Shown piece by piece: positions 9,650 to 19,500 of a stretch of DNA of 64,000 bases (its first letter is position 1; every line of letters begins with the position of its first letter). The stretch is from Photobacterium kishitanii (lineage in GTDB: Bacteria > Pseudomonadota > Gammaproteobacteria > Enterobacterales > Vibrionaceae). The stretch is from contig NZ_PYON01000005.1 of assembly GCF_003026355.1 (NCBI RefSeq), forward strand, positions 186,001-250,000. The letters are read 5' to 3'. The position numbers and the translations under genes are program-made. Below the pieces are notes generated by a model that saw only the letters and a list, made by a program, of their open reading frames with translations, was not told where the DNA came from and did not search any database.

Positions 9650-10873
9650 TTAATTAAAAATAGGTACGGCATTATTCAATGTCAGTATCTGGTTTATTAT
9701 GACTTGTAGACCAATAAATCCTACAACAAATAACGCTATATTATTTGTCGCTACATTATATTCAATTTGATGTTGTTTACCACGAAGTTTTCTAAGGGCA
9801 AGCACAGGAAATAGAATTGCTAGGATTGTTAAGAAAATTGCTGCTGCACCTAAAGCAGGAACAAAGCCATTAGGATACACTAGAGTGAAAACCAAAGGTG
9901 GCAAGTAGCATAGTACAGCAGTCATTAATCTATCTGTTGTATTATTACCACGTTTGAAGGTACTTGCCAATGAATCAAATAACCCTAATGAAACACATAG
10001 ATAGGAAGTGAACATGGCGATGGACGAGAAAGCACCAATTAGGTAAATAATGTTGTTATTTTGAATAAATATCTGCATTTGTTGAAGCATAACGCCAACA
10101 CTTGAGCCGTGTTGTGCAACATATTGAAAACTATGGTTACCAAATCGAGGTAACGAGCCCAACATGCTAATCTCCCAAATAATATAAACAATGAGAGGAA
10201 TTAAACCACCAGCAACAAAAATATTGCGCAATGTTTTCGGTTTATCACGGCCAATATATTTCACCATACTTGGTACACTGCCATGAAATCCAAACGCAGT
10301 AATAAACACTGGGATCGCTGCAAAAGCATATTTGGCTGAGTCGTGGTTGTTGACTAAAAAATGACCATGAAGATAAGGGATTATCGTAATAACAAGGATA
10401 AAGAAAATAACAATGTTACTAGTAAATAATACGCGGTTAGCAATATCAACTGCTTTGGTGCTAATAAATACAATGGTTGCAATAATTACAGTGAATAGAA
10501 TTGCAATGGTATGAGATGATAACGATATATGAAAATAATCAGTAAAATCACTTTTATATATAGAAGAAGCACCTGCTATATAAGCACATGATAATGCATA
10601 GAGTAATAATAAGAGCGATATATTAATAACCCATTTACCGGGTTTACCAAATAAATCATAGGCAATAGCTTCAAGACCAGTACCTTCAGGATAATTAAGA
10701 CAAACTTCTAATAACATTAATCCGGTATAGGTCATTACTCCCCATAAAACGGTCAATAGAAGAATGGTGTTATAAATGCCTAACCCCGCAGAAATTAAGG
10801 GTAAAGCAAGCATTCCAGCACCTAGCATAGTGCCTGAAATAAGTAGTGTCGCGCCAATAGACTTTACATTCAT
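9650..10873 (-). CDS. Tyrosine/aromatic amino acid permease (HAAAP family, TyrP-like)
   Basis: 407 residues, about 11 membrane helices. The N-terminus [21 protein letters not shown] is the conserved HAAAP signature shared by TyrP, Mtr and TnaB (proton-coupled aromatic amino acid importers). It lies directly upstream of tyrS and downstream of the tyrosine decarboxylase on the same strand, so tyrosine is the likely substrate. A terminator at 11000-11020 separates it from the decarboxylase, and a 28-bp inverted repeat lies 20 bp before its ATG, so it probably has its own promoter and control. A TGCAGGAC ribosome site precedes the ATG. Confidence 0.87.
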   Translation of the reverse strand: MNVKSIGATLLISGTMLGAGMLALPLISAGLGIYNTILLLTVLWGVMTYTGLMLLEVCLNYPEGTGLEAIAYDLFGKPGKWVINISLLLLLYALSCAYIAGASSIYKSDFTDYFHISLSSHTIAILFTVIIATIVFISTKAVDIANRVLFTSNIVIFFILVITIIPYLHGHFLVNNHDSAKYAFAAIPVFITAFGFHGSVPSMVKYIGRDKPKTLRNIFVAGGLIPLIVYIIWEISMLGSLPRFGNHSFQYVAQHGSSVGVMLQQMQIFIQNNNIIYLIGAFSSIAMFTSYLCVSLGLFDSLASTFKRGNNTTDRLMTAVLCYLPPLVFTLVYPNGFVPALGAAAIFLTILAILFPVLALRKLRGKQHQIEYNVATNNIALFVVGFIGLQVIINQILTLNNAVPIFN

Positions 10874-10893
10874 GACGATTGTCCTGCAGATAG

Positions 10894-10921
10894 TACCTAA
10901 TAGTTACCAAGGTATTAGGTA
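10894..10921 (-). promoter_or_regulatory. Inverted repeat upstream of the tyrosine permease
   Basis: Perfect 9-bp arms TACCTAATA and TATTAGGTA around 10 bases, 20 bp upstream of the permease ATG. A second repeat, GTCGAT-N8-ATCGAC, is at 10936-10955. These could be operators or leader hairpins for tyrosine-responsive control. They do not match the classical TyrR box. Confidence 0.45.
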
Positions 10922-10992
10922 ATAAGAACTTAACTGTCGATAATAAATAATCGACGATAATTAATAAATATATAAATTGGTTTCATTATTAT

Positions 10993-11020
10993 AAAAAAAC
11001 GCCAGTCATAAAGACTGGCG
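10993..11020 (-). terminator. Intrinsic terminator of the tyrosine decarboxylase
   Basis: 8-bp stem CGCCAGTC/GACTGGCG with a 5-base loop, followed on the minus strand by seven T (the A-run at 10993-10999). It lies 13 bp after the decarboxylase stop. Confidence 0.92.
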
Positions 11021-11032
11021 CTGTATTCCTTA

Positions 11033-12946
11033 TTAAGCAGCTGTATGTGCTAATTTTTGTTTATTTTCTTCATCAATAATTTCACTTAGAAGGCTTGTGA
11101 ATACATCACGAAGGTTATTCCAGTAATTATTAAAACGAATTTCATCACGTAGGAAGTGAGTCATAACCGCTGAACGAAGAATATAAACAGAACCAACTGT
11201 ATTCCATTCGTTATCGCTGAAACCGCGGCTTTCTGCGTAAAGACGTGGTGTTTGACCATATTCTTCTTCTGATAGAGAAGTAGAAGAGGTTAGGAAGTCT
11301 TTAGTATAAGTACGGCCAGTAGCGTAAGAACATAGTTCGTAAATGCGTTGGTTTAGTTTGTTGTGCGCTTCTAAGCTATCGTTACCGATTTCTTTGAAGG
11401 TAAAATCAACCATATGGAAGTCTGGGTGCATAAGAGGACGAACCTCAAAACGACGCCCATCGACAACAAATGGTTCTGCTGTTGCTAGTTTCTTAGCGAA
11501 CCAATCGGCAGTTACAATACCACGGCCGATAACATGACCATAGCCACTTACATTTAACGGAACAAGACGGTGTGCAGCCCAAACAGCTGCAGCTGTAGCA
11601 CCTGCTTTTGAGCCTTCCATGATAGAAGAGCCTAGTACTACTTGCTTATCTTCATCGTTATCATCGTCAGCTTCTTCAAATACATAAGCTGCGTGGTAAG
11701 AGATTAAGTCAACAATACGCTTATCTTTCATTGCAACAGCACCAGCAGCGTACTGAATGAAACCCACTTTATGTGGATCGACAGTAATAGAATCTGCTTC
11801 AGACATAGCAGCAAATGCATCGTAAACGTCACGTTTTGGCCATACCACACCTTCTGGAATGATCTCATCGTTACGATAACGTTCAATTAATGCATCATAT
11901 TCCATGAATTGGTTGTCATCATCAAGGAACATAGAACGAACGTAACCACCGTAAGCAGCATCAACATGTACGTAGAAAGATGAGCCGTATTTCTCTTCAC
12001 ATTCTTGGCGAAGTTTCATTACTTCATGAACAGGGTCAATAGAGCCTTCTTCTGTTGTACCTACTACTGATACCATTCCTAGGATCGGAGTACCTTCTTC
12101 CATTAGTTTGAAGGTTACTTCACGCATTTTTTCAACGTCAGTACGGTAGTTACCATCAACTTCTAGTGGAATAATGTGTTCTTGACCTAAGCCAAGTACG
12201 TCCATTGCTTTCATCCATGAGTAGTGCTTAGAACGAGGAACAAGGAATTTACCTAATTTACCCGCATCAACCCCGACGCCACGTGCTGTTAATGCACGAA
12301 CTTCTTCAAAAATACCGCGTTTTTTCAATTCATCAGTTAAATCAAGAATATCTTTAGATTTCATATTCAGTAACTGGTGCTCAGTCATACCTTCAACAAG
12401 ATCTTTTGACTTATCACAAGCTGCAATCGCGAGTGGCATTGTTTTAAGGTTACGTGCAACCCAAACACCTTCATAGTTAGCAACTGTACCGCCTGAAGTG
12501 ATATGTGCCCATGATTTGTTTACATCGTAGCCAAACATGCGGCATAGGTCATGACCTGCAGCCAACTCAAGTTCTGTAGTCACAGGAGAAGCCTCATGTG
12601 CACAGTTATTTGGGTTGTAAAGCATGGTCATCACGTATGCAAGGTTTGATACCATTAATGTATCGGCATTCATATGGCCAAGGTAACGAGGTGAGAACCA
12701 AGGCACTGACTTTGTTTTAAGACGTGCAGATAGATCTTGTAGAATGCCTTCAGTACGGTAAAGCGTATCGCGGAAATCAGGCTGATGTTGTGTAACAGGC
12801 GTCATTAATGGCGCATCTTCAGGGTGGAAATCAGAACGCCAGTGCATATGTTCACTGATTGCGTAATCCATCATTTCTTTAAAGAATACTTGGTTTTCTG
12901 ATTTTGGACCTAAGAATAGGGCATCTACGTTCATTTTGTCGCTCAT
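11033..12946 (-). CDS. tdc: Tyrosine decarboxylase, PLP-dependent (Firmicute-like TDC)
   Basis: 637 residues, close to the roughly 620-residue tyrosine decarboxylases of Enterococcus and Lactobacillus. Fold-I group II decarboxylase features: SGGT near 151, HVDAAYGGY near 327-335 for the PLP-contacting Asp, and DPHK with the Schiff-base Lys at 393, the position known for the Lactobacillus enzyme. It converts L-tyrosine to tyramine and CO2, consuming a cytoplasmic proton. Upstream lies an APC antiporter, downstream a tyrosine permease and tyrS: the set expected for tyramine production. An upstream AGG gives a weak ribosome site. DOPA or phenylalanine use is possible, but a glutamate-decarboxylase role is unlikely given the length and neighbours. 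Confidence 0.88.
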   Translation of the reverse strand: MSDKMNVDALFLGPKSENQVFFKEMMDYAISEHMHWRSDFHPEDAPLMTPVTQHQPDFRDTLYRTEGILQDLSARLKTKSVPWFSPRYLGHMNADTLMVSNLAYVMTMLYNPNNCAHEASPVTTELELAAGHDLCRMFGYDVNKSWAHITSGGTVANYEGVWVARNLKTMPLAIAACDKSKDLVEGMTEHQLLNMKSKDILDLTDELKKRGIFEEVRALTARGVGVDAGKLGKFLVPRSKHYSWMKAMDVLGLGQEHIIPLEVDGNYRTDVEKMREVTFKLMEEGTPILGMVSVVGTTEEGSIDPVHEVMKLRQECEEKYGSSFYVHVDAAYGGYVRSMFLDDDNQFMEYDALIERYRNDEIIPEGVVWPKRDVYDAFAAMSEADSITVDPHKVGFIQYAAGAVAMKDKRIVDLISYHAAYVFEEADDDNDEDKQVVLGSSIMEGSKAGATAAAVWAAHRLVPLNVSGYGHVIGRGIVTADWFAKKLATAEPFVVDGRRFEVRPLMHPDFHMVDFTFKEIGNDSLEAHNKLNQRIYELCSYATGRTYTKDFLTSSTSLSEEEYGQTPRLYAESRGFSDNEWNTVGSVYILRSAVMTHFLRDEIRFNNYWNNLRDVFTSLLSEIIDEENKQKLAHTAA

Positions 12947-13171
12947 AATAAAACCTATTTACTTATCAATAAACGCAATTCAAAAGACGGTTTGTGAGTC
13001 GTAATGAATATATTGTTTTAGTAGTTAATTTAATAATTTTTGGTCTGAGACCGCTAAATCGATTGTTATAAAGAGAGGAAAGCCATTACCAATAGCTCAT
13101 TAATTGTATTAACGGCTTTCTCTCTATTACCTGCGATAGCGTTGATAACGTTAAGGAGGTTTTGCTATTTA

Positions 13172-14605
13172 TTAATGTGCTTTAGCCGCGGCTTTTGCTA
13201 GTTCAGCTTTATTTGAACGCTTACCCCATGCGTATACGATAATTGGGATAATCACCATGACAAGTAAGCCGAAGAACTGGAAGTTGAAGTAACTGCTTGC
13301 AGTACCAACGTAGCTTGATGGAGCTTGGAAGCCAAAGTAACCCGCTAGTAGACATGTTGCGATACCTAAGCCTGAGCAGATCCACATACCGATGTTGCCA
13401 CCAGGAACTGTAAAGCTACGTTTCATATCAGGACGCTTGTAACGTAGGTAGATTGCAGCAGAGAACATTAGTAAGTAAGCAACGATGTAAACAAGAGACG
13501 TTAGACCTAGTAGCATAAAGTAGAATGAATCTACGTTAGGCATTACACAGATAAGCACACCAACAATTGAGATTAGGATAGCTTGTAGGTAAATAAGGTT
13601 AACAGGCACGCCTTCTTTGTTGGTTTTTTGTAGAACTTTAGGTAGTGCACCTGCGTTAGCTGTTGCTTGTAGACCACGAACTGGACCAAGAACCCATGAG
13701 TTCACCTGACCTGCAAGACCGATCGCCATACAAATAGCCATGATAGGTGTTAACCAACCTAGACCCCACATATTGAAGTAAGTCTGGAATGCTTGGATAA
13801 GACCTGCGGTCATTGAAATGTGTTTAGTTGGAATACCGATGAAGATTGCGAATGAACCAACAACAGAAACAATAACCACAAATAGTGCAACTAGGAACAC
13901 AGCAATAGGGTAGTTACGCTCAGCATTTTTAACGTGGGATACGTTTGACGCTGATACTTCCATACCCATAACTACGAATACGAAACCAATGAATAGTGCC
14001 CAAGTCCCTTTATCTGAAAAATCAGGAATAAGGTTTGCTGTACTAAATGAAAGATCCGTAACAATAGGGTGACCACCTGCAAGGTAAGCGATCGCACATG
14101 CTACAAGAACGAAGAAAGGTAAGAACACACCCAAGATTACACAAAGAGTGGATACCCAACCTAGTGTTTTAACACCACGCATATTACCTAGCGTACATGC
14201 CCAATAAACCACTAAGATTACGGCAAGAATGTACATCTTGTTTTGTGCTAATGCAGGATCAAAAGCATAAGCAAAAATTGCGCCGACAATCATCAGAATT
14301 GATGTCATGCCGAAAACCATTTGAATCCATTGCATCCATACGGCAACGAAACCCATGCGCTCGCCAAATGCCTCACGAACCCAGATAAAGATACCACCAT
14401 CTTCAGGCCAAGCTGTTGCTAGCTCTGCCGAAACAAGTGCCGTTGGAATCATAAAACAAATTGCTGCAGCTAACGTTAGGAATATCGTCATCATTCCTGG
14501 CTGCGCTGTCATTGGGAGTGTACGTACACTCATAACAACCGCAGCGGTAATCATGACGAAACTAAATACGCCAATTTTAGCGGGTGAAGCATTAGAGCTT
14601 GCCAT
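13172..14605 (-). CDS. APC-family amino acid/amine antiporter, probably tyrosine/tyramine
   Basis: 477 residues from the ATG at 14605, preceded by GAGG; an upstream in-frame TTG at 14617 is less likely. About 12 membrane helices. The pattern SAELATAWPEDGGIFIWV, followed by FGERMGFVAVWMQW, belongs to the glutamate:GABA antiporter (GadC-like) branch of APC transporters, which includes the tyrosine/tyramine exchanger of lactic acid bacteria. The product would bring in tyrosine and export tyramine, generating a proton motive force together with the decarboxylase. It is followed by the decarboxylase 225 bp downstream, so the two may share transcription. Confidence 0.85.
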   Translation of the reverse strand: MASSNASPAKIGVFSFVMITAAVVMSVRTLPMTAQPGMMTIFLTLAAAICFMIPTALVSAELATAWPEDGGIFIWVREAFGERMGFVAVWMQWIQMVFGMTSILMIVGAIFAYAFDPALAQNKMYILAVILVVYWACTLGNMRGVKTLGWVSTLCVILGVFLPFFVLVACAIAYLAGGHPIVTDLSFSTANLIPDFSDKGTWALFIGFVFVVMGMEVSASNVSHVKNAERNYPIAVFLVALFVVIVSVVGSFAIFIGIPTKHISMTAGLIQAFQTYFNMWGLGWLTPIMAICMAIGLAGQVNSWVLGPVRGLQATANAGALPKVLQKTNKEGVPVNLIYLQAILISIVGVLICVMPNVDSFYFMLLGLTSLVYIVAYLLMFSAAIYLRYKRPDMKRSFTVPGGNIGMWICSGLGIATCLLAGYFGFQAPSSYVGTASSYFNFQFFGLLVMVIIPIIVYAWGKRSNKAELAKAAAKAH

Positions 14606-14702
14606 TGTAGACCTCAAAATCTATCAGTTAAGCAGTAAAGACTTAAAAAACGATACTCTATAACTCATCTTAAAATATCGATATTTAAACTGTCTGTCCG
14701 TA

Positions 14703-14733
14703 AAAATCGATTTTATAGTAATGATCGATTTTA
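14703..14733. promoter_or_regulatory. Repeated ATCGATTTTA boxes upstream of the antiporter
   Basis: ATCGATTTTA occurs at 14706-14715 and 14724-14733, exactly 18 bp apart; the first is inside the palindrome AAAATCGATTTT (14703-14714). They lie about 100 bp upstream of the antiporter start and may be an operator for the tyramine genes. The GntR regulator at 15763 is one candidate binder. Confidence 0.4.
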
Positions 14734-14867
14734 CTTTTGTGAAGCGAATTTAGCTGTCAAATTCCGATAGTTTAATTTGCATTTTTAAGCAATTGTCGTT
14801 TTGGTGATAGTTGTATATTACGAGGAATTGGTACTAACCAGTTTGCATATGGATTAAAAGTGGATGA

Positions 14868-15287
14868 TTAGCGTAATAAGCGGGTGATCATTACGATGAC
14901 TAAACTTGTAGCAAATGCGCTAATGGTCGTGATGAATAAGGTGACGGCAGGAGATAAAATATACAGGGAAATATAATGACCATTAGTTTTGCTAATGATG
15001 CTTATGATGTAAGGCATTGTAATAGAAAGAAATACACAAGAAACCCAAGCGAAAAACAATACCCATGCTGAATAGGATTGGATGACAATGAGTACTTTGT
15101 TATGGAAATATTCATATTGTTTAATAATATAATGTAAGCTAAATAGAGGCACTAATGACCACAGAATGATAGCGAGACTAAATATACTGTGTTGGTGGTG
15201 CCAATTGAACATAATTATATTAATGAGAAATATGCTAATAATAGAATAAAGACGGTAAGTCATAGTAGTAAAAGGTAAGTTAGGCAT
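14868..15287 (-). CDS. Hypothetical four-helix membrane protein
   Basis: 139 residues, mostly hydrophobic, with about four predicted membrane helices (near 10-26, 35-52, 68-92 and 108-135). I do not recognise a family. It stands alone between the antiporter promoter region and the GntR gene. Low complexity and AT-rich codons suggest an accessory gene. The start ATG at 15287 has no convincing ribosome site. Confidence 0.5.
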   Translation of the reverse strand: MPNLPFTTMTYRLYSIISIFLINIIMFNWHHQHSIFSLAIILWSLVPLFSLHYIIKQYEYFHNKVLIVIQSYSAWVLFFAWVSCVFLSITMPYIISIISKTNGHYISLYILSPAVTLFITTISAFATSLVIVMITRLLR

Positions 15288-15762
15288 TAATGTCTATGAT
15301 TGTATTTTTTATTAGGCATAAATATCGCTATATCGCTCATAAAAAAGCACAAGAACGACTATTTCTAAATATTATGGTTATAAAAATAACATTTGGTGAG
15401 TTTATATGTGTTTATGGTATCTTTGGGTGGCATAATAGGATTGAATTTTGTTAGTGTTGGTCGTTTAAGGTATTAATTTAAAAGGTTTATATTTTGGTCT
15501 TCGCTATAAATTATCATTGTTAGTATAAAAAGCTGATTATTGTAGATAATGCGTTATCTTATTTAATGTTAAATTAATGTATTATTATATTAGCGATTTA
15601 ATATTACATGAATAGTTATTTGCTTTATTAGCATTAAATTAATAATAAAGTTACTGGTAAGTAGTAAGATTTTTGTAATATGTATGCGTGAAAATATTCG
15701 GTAATGATAAGTGATTGGGTCTTAGATAACGCCGAGTTCTATATTGTGTGTAACAAAACTAG
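15288..15762. other. 475-bp AT-rich intergenic stretch
   Basis: Very AT-rich, with no open frame of note and no RNA gene seen. It must hold the promoter of the GntR gene; no box can be assigned with confidence. Confidence 0.5.
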
Positions 15763-16479
15763 ATGGTTGATATGAATAAAGACAACTTTGCAACCATAAG
15801 CGATAGAGTAATGTGCCAAATTAGGCATGATATCTTATGTGGTGAATTTGAAGCTGGGCAGAAGCTTATTCTGAGTGAGTTAAAAGAACGCTACCAAGTG
15901 GGCGGAACACCATTGCGGGAGGCGATGGTGCAATTATCATGGCAAAAATATGTCACAATGAAACCACAGAAAGGATTTTGGGTTGCTGATGTATCGTTGG
16001 ATGAGCTACGGGGTATTTTAAAAACTCGGTTAGCATTGGGGCATGTGGCATTACAAGATGCGATTAAAAAGGGTGATGAGGCTTGGGAGTTACAAATTTT
16101 AACCGCTTTCCATAAACTGAATCGTTTAGACCCAGAATCGATATTGTTTGATTACGATGAATGGGAATTACGCCATAAAGAGTTTCATTTATCGTTGGTA
16201 GCCTGTGATGGATCTGAATTTATTCGAGAAATGATCTCTCATATCTATGATCAACAAGAACGCTATCGTCATTTTCTACTGAATGCGCGTTTGTCACCAG
16301 AAAAACAGTATCATGATAACGGTGAACATGAAGCGTTGATGAAAGCAGTATTAGCACGCAATGCTGATTTAGCGTGCCAATTGTTAGAAGAACATAGCGA
16401 GCGTTTATACCGCTTACTTGAAGAAGCGCCATCGTTAAAAGCATTGCTTAATTTACCCGGTGATGAAACGATTTGGTAA
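15763..16479 (+). CDS. GntR-family regulator with FCD effector domain
   Basis: 238 residues. An N-terminal winged helix (about 10-75) has the GntR pattern LCGEFEAGQKLILSELKERY and GGTPLREAMVQL. A C-terminal helical FCD-type domain (about 85-220) has WELRHKEFHLSLV and a histidine-bearing HDNGEHEALMKAVLARNADL typical of metal/ligand-binding FadR-subfamily repressors. It resembles CsiR-type regulators in layout. A second ATG at 15772 is an alternative start. Its position between the tyramine genes and an aromatic-type aminotransferase suggests, but does not prove, a role in tyrosine metabolism. Confidence 0.85.
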   Translation: MVDMNKDNFATISDRVMCQIRHDILCGEFEAGQKLILSELKERYQVGGTPLREAMVQLSWQKYVTMKPQKGFWVADVSLDELRGILKTRLALGHVALQDAIKKGDEAWELQILTAFHKLNRLDPESILFDYDEWELRHKEFHLSLVACDGSEFIREMISHIYDQQERYRHFLLNARLSPEKQYHDNGEHEALMKAVLARNADLACQLLEEHSERLYRLLEEAPSLKALLNLPGDETIW

Positions 16480-16623
16480 TAGTCATCAATAATTGATTAA
16501 GTTATGAAGCTTAGCTTAATCAATTCCTTATCGTAATTTAAATGTGTGATGTGATTATTTCTAATGACGGCATGAAATTGAAATGCTAATTTGAATTCAT
16601 GCTTGTTAAATGGAATTTAATCA

Positions 16624-17805
16624 ATGTTCACACAACTTTCTCCCGCACAACCCGATCCAATATTGTCATTATCATTAATTTATAATTCTGATCAGCGTGA
16701 TAATAAGATGGATCTCGGGATTGGTGTTTATCGTAATAATCATGGTCAGACTCCGATCATGACGGCTATCTCACAGGCTGAGCAACGATTACTGCAAACT
16801 CAGACAACTAAATCTTATGTAGGTTTAGCTGGTAGCGAGGTATTTAATCAATGCATGATTGATTTACTACTTGCTGGTACTTCTGCACATTGTCGTACTG
16901 TCGGCGTTCAAACCCCTGGCGCGAGTGGTGCATTGCGAATGCTCGCTGATCTTATTCATGTAGCTAATGCGAATACCACGGTGTGGTTAACTGATCCAAG
17001 TTATGTTAACCATAAACCTGTAATGGAAGCCGCTGGACTTAAAGTTAAATTTTATCCTTACTTTGACAGTGTTACTAAGCGAGTAAATACTGATGCAATG
17101 TTATCGACATTAGCGCAAGCCGGTAGTAATGATGTGGTATTACTGCATGGTTGCTGTCATAACCCAACGGGTGCTGATATTGGTATTGAAGATTGGCAAG
17201 CGATTACGGCATTAGCGAATAAAAATGGTTTTATGCCGTTTGTTGATATGGCATATCTTGGTTTCGGAGATAGCCTTGAGCAAGATGGTGCCGGCTTGAA
17301 GTTTATGGCTGACAATATTGAAGAAATGGTGATTGCAACCTCATGTTCAAAGAACTTTGGTTTATACCGCGAACGTACCGGGGCAGCGTTGCTAGTGGGT
17401 AATACGATTAACAATGCTCAAAACGCAAAAGGTCGCATTCTAACTTTAGCGCGTGCAAGTTATACCATGCCACCGGATCATGGCGCTGCACTTGTCGCTG
17501 ATATTTTGACTGATACTGCGCTAACTGCCGTATGGAAACAAGAATTGACTATGATGCAACAGCGTATTATTGGGTTACGTCAGCGGTTAGTGAAAACATT
17601 AGCTGCTAAAGGGTGTGATCAATTTTCGTTTATTGCGGATCATAAAGGTATGTTCTCAATGACAGGGTTGTCGCCAGAACAAATTATGCGTTTGCGTGAT
17701 GAATTTGCAATTTATGCGGTAGGCGATGGCCGAGTTAATATCGCCGGTTTGCAAGAACAACAGATAGATTACCTTGCTGATGCATTGATTGCTGTCACGC
17801 AGTAA
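16624..17805 (+). CDS. Class I aromatic/aspartate-type aminotransferase
   Basis: 393 residues, the normal length of AspC/TyrB-type fold-I enzymes. Visible motifs: MDLGIGVYRNNHG at the N-terminus, SYVGLAGSEVFN, HGCCHNPTGAD for the cofactor Asn, FVDMAYLGFGD, and the PLP Lys in SCSKNFGLYRERTGA. It transfers the amino group between 2-oxoglutarate and an aromatic amino acid or aspartate. It follows the GntR gene by 145 bp in the same direction. Near a tyrosine decarboxylase cluster, aromatic substrates are plausible, but AspC-like specificity cannot be excluded by eye. Confidence 0.88.
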   Translation: MFTQLSPAQPDPILSLSLIYNSDQRDNKMDLGIGVYRNNHGQTPIMTAISQAEQRLLQTQTTKSYVGLAGSEVFNQCMIDLLLAGTSAHCRTVGVQTPGASGALRMLADLIHVANANTTVWLTDPSYVNHKPVMEAAGLKVKFYPYFDSVTKRVNTDAMLSTLAQAGSNDVVLLHGCCHNPTGADIGIEDWQAITALANKNGFMPFVDMAYLGFGDSLEQDGAGLKFMADNIEEMVIATSCSKNFGLYRERTGAALLVGNTINNAQNAKGRILTLARASYTMPPDHGAALVADILTDTALTAVWKQELTMMQQRIIGLRQRLVKTLAAKGCDQFSFIADHKGMFSMTGLSPEQIMRLRDEFAIYAVGDGRVNIAGLQEQQIDYLADALIAVTQ

Positions 17806-17833
17806 TCACTGATTTTTTGAAGCTGTAAATAAG

Positions 17834-17861
17834 AAAAGGTTCGCTATATGGCGAACCTTTT
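17834..17861 (+). terminator. Intrinsic terminator after the aminotransferase
   Basis: 11-bp perfect stem AAAAGGTTCGC/GCGAACCTTTT with a 6-base loop, flanked by A and T on the two sides, and probably bidirectional between the convergent genes. Confidence 0.92.
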
Positions 17862-17897
17862 ACATTGATGTCTGAATATTGTTTAGTGGGGTTGTTG

Positions 17898-18278
17898 TTA
17901 TTTGCCTGCAATCTTTGCAGCGAGTAAGCCTTGTAAAGCGTAGACATTGGTTGAACCATTAAATTCAAGTGCAATTGGGTCGTGTTGACCTGAGATCCAC
18001 AGCTTTAATTCCGCATCTAGATCAAAGTGGCCCGTTGTTTCCACGGTATACATCGTAATTGATTTATAAGGTATAGAGCGATATTCCACTTTGCGGCCCG
18101 TTAATCCTTGCTTATCAATTAAAATTAAGCGGCGATCCGTTAAAATGATCATATCGCGAATTAATTTATAGGCTAATTCGATTTGTTCTCCCTGGCCTAA
18201 AATTGTTGCTAACTCTTCGGTAGCATCGTCAATACTCATTTCACCGGCATTGCCCAAGATAGCGTTAAATAGCCCCAT
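17898..18278 (-). CDS. PH-domain (bPH_1) protein
   Basis: 126 residues. A single bacterial pleckstrin-homology-like domain: a short helix (about 13-30), then ILTDRRLILIDKQGLTGRKVEYRSIPYKSI, the signature of the bPH_1 family, and a final helix YALQGLLAAKI. Cytoplasmic and soluble; the molecular role of this family is not settled. It is monocistronic. Confidence 0.85.
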   Translation of the reverse strand: MGLFNAILGNAGEMSIDDATEELATILGQGEQIELAYKLIRDMIILTDRRLILIDKQGLTGRKVEYRSIPYKSITMYTVETTGHFDLDAELKLWISGQHDPIALEFNGSTNVYALQGLLAAKIAGK

Positions 18279-18541
18279 GATTTATATCCTATAAAATAAT
18301 TTACGAGTGGGTATTGAACGCAGTCTAATCGAATTGTGTTTTTTATGCTAGTGTCGGTGAGTTTGAACACGTAACGTACAATCTAAAGAAATGATAAGGT
18401 TGGAAATATAAAAAGCGGCAAGCTATTACAGAAGAAAATATGTATAAGTTTACACCCAAACCACAATGAAAGTGCTTTGGGTGTCGGTTCATTCAATTAT
18501 AGCCGAAAGGAAGGGGGTGGGTCCTTATCTGGCTAACTCAT

Positions 18542-19366
18542 TTAGGACATTGAGATGTAGCCTTTGTCTTTAATTATTTTTTGCCCTGCTGGCGACATAA
18601 TCCAGGCCAAGAAAGCTTTGGCTGCTGGTTTAAGTTTTCCTGGTTGATTAAGTACTAAGAATGGACGAGATAGTGGGTAAGTGTTGTTTATTACATCAGC
18701 AACTGATGCTTTATGGCCATTGATCGCCACAGCTTTAAGGGTTTTATCTATTGAGCCGAGGGAAACAAAACCAATGGCGTCTTTGTTATTGGCGACGATA
18801 GTTTTTTCAATACCATTACCGCTGGCTACTTGTGCGTGTTGGCTAATTGTTGAGACTTTCATACCATTGATTGTCGTTGTTAGTCCTATTAATTCTTCAA
18901 ATGCTCCTCGTGTACCAGATCCGTTTTCACGGGTTGTGACTACAACGGGATCACTATTTCCACCCACGCCTGACCACTGAGGAATATCGCCTTCAAATAT
19001 TTGCTTAATCTGCTGTTTCGTTAAATTGTTGACTGGGTTTGTTGGGTTAACAACCACAGCAATACCATCACGTGCGATTTCAGTTTCAACCAGGCCTGAT
19101 TTTTTTTCTTTTGCAGACAGGTTGCGTGAAGCCATACCGAGATCATTAACACCTTCAATTGAAGATTTAATGCCTGCACTTGATCCTGTACCGTTAATAT
19201 CAATAAACACATCAGGGTGATTTTGGTGGTAAGTTTCACCTAAGACTTCCATTACTTCTGTGACTGAGGTTGAACCTGAAACGGCAATGTGCTCGCTTGC
19301 CATTGCCGTCGCTGACATTGTGATGCTGGCTGTGATTAATGAAAGCGCGAGTAAAGACTTAGTCAT
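18542..19366 (-). CDS. PstS-like phosphate-binding protein
   Basis: 274 residues with a signal peptide ending near AMASEH. PBP-like fold with phosphate-loop segments SGSTSVTEVMEVL and TTRENGSGTRGAFEELI, as in the PstS/SphX family. It would bind phosphate in the periplasm for a Pst ABC transporter, but no pstCAB genes adjoin it, so this is an orphan binding protein. A CTGTCAC half-box is present on the minus strand at 19426-19420, about 55 bp upstream of the start; on its own it is weak evidence for PhoB control. Confidence 0.85.
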   Translation of the reverse strand: MTKSLLALSLITASITMSATAMASEHIAVSGSTSVTEVMEVLGETYHQNHPDVFIDINGTGSSAGIKSSIEGVNDLGMASRNLSAKEKKSGLVETEIARDGIAVVVNPTNPVNNLTKQQIKQIFEGDIPQWSGVGGNSDPVVVTTRENGSGTRGAFEELIGLTTTINGMKVSTISQHAQVASGNGIEKTIVANNKDAIGFVSLGSIDKTLKAVAINGHKASVADVINNTYPLSRPFLVLNQPGKLKPAAKAFLAWIMSPAGQKIIKDKGYISMS

Positions 19367-19500
19367 GTGGCGTCCTTTAAAGTGATTAAATTGTTTAGGG
19401 ACTAAATTAAAGGGCTAATGTGACAGCTTTGTTTCAAACTATAACGCCAGATTGTAAGGTAAGATCTCAAAAATAAGCGCAGATGTTAAAAACAGCTTAG

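Noticed and set aside
19420..19426. Pho box before the PstS-like gene
   Set aside because: Only one CTGTCAC half-site is visible; the second half at 11-bp spacing is poor, so it was not listed as a site.
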